NCBI GenBank assembly: GCA_020252385.1
Contig: JADCDC010000032.1
Location: forward strand, 1 to 11,118
Source of the DNA: Aestuariivirga sp.
GTDB lineage: Bacteria; Pseudomonadota; Alphaproteobacteria; Rhizobiales; Aestuariivirgaceae
Length of the DNA stretch: 11,118 bases
Reading direction: 5' to 3'
Numbering within the stretch: position 1 is the stretch's first letter; every line of letters begins with the position of its first letter. The notes beneath the pieces are model-generated. The model was not told the DNA's origin, ran no database searches, and worked only from the letters and a program-made list of their open reading frames with translations. A program made the position numbers and the translations under genes. Of the stretch, positions 6,674 through 11,118 are shown one piece after another.

Positions 6674-8101
6674 ATGCGCACCACGCGTCGTGACATCATC
6701 TTCTCGGGCGCGAGCACGCTTGCCCTTGCCGCTGCCTCCCGTCAGGCCACCGCGTTCGACGGCCCGCTGGCCGACCTCCTGCGCGGCGCCGATGACTTTC
6801 CAGTTGCCTCGGACGCTTATATCTACGGCTACGCGCTCGTCACCATGGAAATGACGCGGCGCATCATCTCAAACGTTCCCAAGGCCGAGGGCACCCGCGC
6901 GCCGATGGGCACCCTCATCAAGCTGCGCGAATATCCGGACGCCTCGTTCCGTGACGTCACGGCTCCCAATGCTGACACGCTCTACACCACCGCCTTCTTC
7001 GACGTCGGCGACGAGCCCTGGGTGCTGGAGCAGCCCGACATGGGTGAGCGCTATTTCCTCCTGCCGATGCTGAGCGGCTGGACCGACGTCTTCGCGGTGC
7101 CGGGCTCGCGCACCACGGGCGGCGCCAGGAAGACCTATCTCATCACCGGCCCCGGCTGGTCCGGCGCCGTACCCGACGGCATGGAAGAGATCAAGTCGCC
7201 CACCGCCCTCGTCTGGCTGCTCGGCCGCATCTACTGCACCGGCACGCCGGAGGACTATGCGGCGGTCCATGCACTGCAGGACGCCTTCAAGCTGCAGCCG
7301 CTGTCGACATGGGGCCAGGAGTACACGCCGCCGGTCAAGGTCGATCCCGCGATCGACATGAAGACGCCGGTGCGCGACCAGGTGAACGCCCTCTCCGCAC
7401 GCGATTACTTCACGCTCCTCTCCGAACTCATGCGCCGCAACCCGCCCGCCCCCGCGGATGCGCCAGCACTCGAGAACTTCGCCAGGATCGGTCTCGACCT
7501 TGTGAAGGGATTCGATCCGGCCGTTCTCGGCGATCGCATGGACCAGCATCTTCCCAAGGTGTCGTATGAGCGCATCATGCTGCACTTCCTCTCGCGCGAT
7601 GGCGACATGAAGCGCCAGAACGGCTGGAGCTACACCACCGCGGCCGGCACCTACGGCACCAACTACATCCAGCGCGCCCTCATCACCGCCATCGGCCTTG
7701 GCGCCAACCGCCCGCAGGATGCGATCTACCCCACATCCCTGAAGCCCAACCTGCTCGAGAGCTACAGCGGCGCCAACCGCTACGTGATGCGCTTCCCGAA
7801 GGGGCAGCTGCCTCCGGTTCGCGGCTTCTGGTCGCTCACCATGTATGACGAGAACATGTTCTTCGTCGCCAACCCCATCAACCGCTACTCGATAAGCATC
7901 CGCACCAACCCGGTTTATGAGCCGGATGGCTCGCTGGTGATCTACATCCAGAACGAAAGCCCCGGAAAGGACAAGGAGGCGAACTGGCTGCCAGCACCCA
8001 GGGACAAGTTCCACCTCATGCTCCGCCTCTACTGGCCGGATGAGAATCCGCCCTCGCTCATCAACGGGTCGTGGACCATTCCCGCCGTCGAGAAAGTCTG
8101 A
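6674..8101 (+). CDS. Tat-exported DUF1254/DUF1214 domain protein
   Basis: This 475-residue protein starts with a twin-arginine signal: TTRRDIIF (RR at 5-6), a weakly hydrophobic stretch, and a likely cleavage site ATA|FD after residue 27. Mature DUF1254 features are DAYIYGYALVTMEMTRR (about 47-63) and APNADTLYTTAFFDV (97-111). The DUF1214 part carries FWSLTMY (385-391), INRYSISIRT, and EANWLPAP (435-442). These endings match the signal-less paralogue at 1443-2783 very closely. Tat export means the protein folds, and possibly loads a cofactor, in the cytoplasm before export; no cofactor site can be named from the sequence. It is the first gene of a three-gene operon with two further Tat-signal proteins. 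The ribosome binding site is weak (GGGG about eight bases upstream). Function is unknown; DUF assignment is confident. Confidence 0.92.
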   Translation: MRTTRRDIIFSGASTLALAAASRQATAFDGPLADLLRGADDFPVASDAYIYGYALVTMEMTRRIISNVPKAEGTRAPMGTLIKLREYPDASFRDVTAPNADTLYTTAFFDVGDEPWVLEQPDMGERYFLLPMLSGWTDVFAVPGSRTTGGARKTYLITGPGWSGAVPDGMEEIKSPTALVWLLGRIYCTGTPEDYAAVHALQDAFKLQPLSTWGQEYTPPVKVDPAIDMKTPVRDQVNALSARDYFTLLSELMRRNPPAPADAPALENFARIGLDLVKGFDPAVLGDRMDQHLPKVSYERIMLHFLSRDGDMKRQNGWSYTTAAGTYGTNYIQRALITAIGLGANRPQDAIYPTSLKPNLLESYSGANRYVMRFPKGQLPPVRGFWSLTMYDENMFFVANPINRYSISIRTNPVYEPDGSLVIYIQNESPGKDKEANWLPAPRDKFHLMLRLYWPDENPPSLINGSWTIPAVEKV

Positions 8102-8136
8102 AACCTTCGGGCCCAACAAGGAGAAAAAGACCAACC

Positions 8137-8862
8137 ATGATCACACGCAGAGGCCTGTTCAACGCCCTGGCGGCGGGTGCCGCGGCGCTCGTCCTCGCGG
8201 GCTGCCAGATCGACACCCGGACACAGATCCGCGTCTCCGAGATCCTCTCGGTCGCGCAGTCGGGAACCCCGGTGCCGGTCAGCGCGGCCATCACCGCGCA
8301 GTTCGTCACCCCGGCCTGGTGCCGGGACGAGGGCACCATGGCGGTCGAGACAATCTCGACGCCGGCGGTGCCGCTGCAGCTCGGCGCCTGCGCGCCCGGC
8401 GGCCCCGGTGCGCTTGGCCAGTTCCAGCTCACCACCAATCTGATCAGGACCGACGGCGGCCAGACCGACGGCACCATCCTGATGAACGTGCTGGGCCAGG
8501 ACCGCGCCCGCTTCGCGGTCTATCCGCACGGAAAGCACAAGCACCTCCTCTCGGTGGGCCTCTTCCTCAACATCCCGCAGCTCGAGTCGGACAAGGCGAA
8601 TCTCACCGCCATGCCGGTCTACAAGCGCGGGCTCTACAAGGGTCAGGTCAACTACAGCTTCACGGTCGACATCGTGAACGACACGGACAAGCCCGCCAAC
8701 TTCTACCTGGCCGACGTCAGCGCCGGCGGCGACCTGCCGTCCGACGAGGCGATCATGATGATCCCGCCCGGCGGCATGGACACGGTGACGCTCGACGCCG
8801 ACACCCAGGCCAAGCTCGCGGCCAATGGCTGGGTGAACTTCCTGTCGATGATCAACAAGTGA
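8137..8862 (+). CDS. Tat-signal lipoprotein of unknown function
   Basis: This 241-residue protein begins MITRRGLFNALAAGAAALVL, with RR at 4-5 and a lipobox LAGC at 20-23, so it should be exported by Tat, lipidated on Cys23 and cut there. Gln follows the lipidated Cys rather than Asp, which by the E. coli rule favours outer-membrane rather than inner-membrane retention. The mature part has two more cysteines (62, 85) that could form a disulfide, and no transmembrane segment. Its many beta-prone stretches (for example NYSFTVDIVND, 172-182) suggest a beta-sandwich, but I cannot name the family. The ATG at 8137 is preferred over an in-frame upstream ATG at 8071 because that one lies inside the previous gene and would bury the signal; AAGGAG (8118-8123) lies 13 bases upstream. 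It follows the Tat DUF1254 gene by 35 bases and so is very likely co-transcribed. Confidence 0.85.
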   Translation: MITRRGLFNALAAGAAALVLAGCQIDTRTQIRVSEILSVAQSGTPVPVSAAITAQFVTPAWCRDEGTMAVETISTPAVPLQLGACAPGGPGALGQFQLTTNLIRTDGGQTDGTILMNVLGQDRARFAVYPHGKHKHLLSVGLFLNIPQLESDKANLTAMPVYKRGLYKGQVNYSFTVDIVNDTDKPANFYLADVSAGGDLPSDEAIMMIPPGGMDTVTLDADTQAKLAANGWVNFLSMINK

Positions 8863-8989
8863 GCCCGCGCAATTCCAGCAAGAATGCCGCGATCACCGAC
8901 CCATTCTCAGCAACGCTGGCATGGCCGGTCTGGAAGCGGCATGACCACGACAGCCCAAATTGCCACCCCAAGATGGAGACGATGAAAAC

Positions 8990-9517
8990 ATGACCAAGAA
9001 CCTTCCCAGGCGTTCCGTGCTGATGTCGGCACTTCTTGCCGCTCCAATGCTCCAGGCCGCCGCAGCCGCAGCAGAGGAGGCTAAGGAGGCTGACTTCCTC
9101 TTCGTGCAGACCTCAAAGGGCATGACATTCGACAAGGCGACCAGCACGCTGACGCTCGTCGGCGTGAGCCCGGTCACCGTGATGTTCACCGACCGGCCGG
9201 AGCGTGTCGCCGGCAACATGAACACCGCGCGCTTCGTGCCGTTCTGGAGCGAAGGCAAGGACAGCTTTCTCAAGGACCCACCCAATGCCGACATCTCGAT
9301 CATCGATGGCGGCAACATGCGGCAGGTCGTGGCGACGCTGGAGAAGCCGGAACTCAAGGACGGGAACCTGAGCTACACCGTCAAGATCATCCAGGGCGAG
9401 ATGCCGGAGAGCGGAGCCGACGTGTCCGTCTTCATCGACATCATCGGCATGCCGCTGACACCAGTGTCCTACGCGGGCGTCGCGCGGCGGTCCTTCCGCC
9501 GGGCAGTCATTTACTGA
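8990..9517 (+). CDS. small Tat-exported periplasmic protein of unknown family
   Basis: This 175-residue protein begins MTKNLPRRSVLMSALLAAPM, with the twin arginines at 7-8, and has a likely cleavage after the alanine run (AAA|EE, near 28). The mature part of about 147 residues has distinctive segments: FVQTSKGMTFD (38-48), FTDRPERVAG (66-75), WSEGKDSF (86-93) followed by DPPNA, and a basic tail YAGVARRSFRRAVIY that ends the protein. No transmembrane segment or cysteine is present. I do not recognise a named family. An in-frame TTG at 8960 would add ten residues, but the ATG at 8990 has a GGAG (8975-8978) and places the RR motif at the normal distance from the N-terminus. It is the last gene of the Tat operon, 127 bases after the lipoprotein gene, and ends before a hairpin terminator. 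Confidence 0.85.
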   Translation: MTKNLPRRSVLMSALLAAPMLQAAAAAAEEAKEADFLFVQTSKGMTFDKATSTLTLVGVSPVTVMFTDRPERVAGNMNTARFVPFWSEGKDSFLKDPPNADISIIDGGNMRQVVATLEKPELKDGNLSYTVKIIQGEMPESGADVSVFIDIIGMPLTPVSYAGVARRSFRRAVIY

Positions 9518-9569
9518 TCGGCAATCGCCGGGATGTGCAGGCCTGTGCATCCCATGCCCCTCAACGAAA

Positions 9570-9593
9570 AACCCCGGGATTTCTCCCGGGGTT
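9570..9593. terminator. strong hairpin terminator between convergent genes
   Basis: The arms AACCCCGGGA (9570-9579) and TCCCGGGGTT (9584-9593) pair over all ten bases around a TTTC loop. Read on the minus strand the hairpin is followed at once by TTTTTC, a good intrinsic terminator 29 bases past the groEL stop. Read on the plus strand it is followed by the T-rich CTGTTCTTC, so it may also stop the Tat operon. Confidence 0.9.
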
Positions 9594-9621
9594 CTGTTCT
9601 TCAGCCTGTGGCTGCGTGGAC

Positions 9622-11118
<1,497 letters not shown>

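Noticed and set aside
6869..8134. 421-codon open frame antisense to the Tat DUF1254 gene
   Set aside because: It mirrors the codon-position bias of the GC-rich gene opposite, has no protein motifs, and the opposite strand has clear DUF1254/DUF1214 motifs and a signal peptide.
8040..8993. 317-codon plus-strand frame over the lipoprotein gene
   Set aside because: Rich in Arg, Gly and His with no motifs. The frame from 8137 has RR plus lipobox and matches gene-like composition.
8982..8993. Three-codon ATG-AAA-ACA-TGA frame overlapping the start of the last Tat gene
   Set aside because: Too short to distinguish from chance; its GGAG could equally serve the ATG at 8990.
9530..9553. Imperfect palindrome GGGATG...CATCCC with CAGGCCTG centre after the last Tat gene
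   Set aside because: Interrupted by a TG/TG mismatch and not followed by a T-run; the perfect hairpin 17 bases further on explains termination better.

Overview
The window looks like a high-GC alphaproteobacterial chromosome, most likely of the order Hyphomicrobiales. This rests on the GroEL sequence with its GGMGGMDF tail, a tRNA-Arg(ACG) gene with an encoded CCA end, and the style of the LysR, AraC and signal-peptide genes. No species is claimed.

Left end (about 1-1440): a less dense, visibly decayed stretch. It holds a small secreted cysteine-containing protein on the minus strand and the wreck of a phage-type tyrosine recombinase. The wreck keeps the HxLRG and TGH motifs but has an in-frame stop and an Asn where the catalytic Tyr should be.

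Middle (1443-5321): two adjacent minus-strand genes for DUF1254/DUF1214 proteins, one with a Sec signal peptide and one with no visible signal. They are divergent from a LysR-type regulator. The 92-bp divergent spacer carries a perfect 9-bp inverted repeat containing a T-N11-A LysR box, plus a repeated half-site two helical turns away. Next comes tRNA-Arg(ACG) on the minus strand. Its 3' end faces the LysR/DUF1254/integrase-remnant block, the usual orientation for a tRNA-anchored island, but no duplicated tRNA end is visible here.

Right half (5577-9517): an AraC-family regulator (minus) is divergent from a three-gene plus-strand operon. The operon encodes a third DUF1254/DUF1214 protein, a lipoprotein and a small periplasmic protein of unknown family. 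All three begin with a twin-arginine signal, so the whole operon appears to be exported already folded. A strong hairpin terminator separates it from the convergent groEL gene, whose first ~46 codons lie outside the window.

Taken together, the core is a locus with three DUF1254/DUF1214 paralogues, each predicted for a different export route (Tat, Sec, none), in two transcription units. Each unit faces its own divergent regulator. The biochemical role of these families is not known to me, and none is asserted. The Tat-only operon is the best candidate here for an undescribed cell-envelope system.
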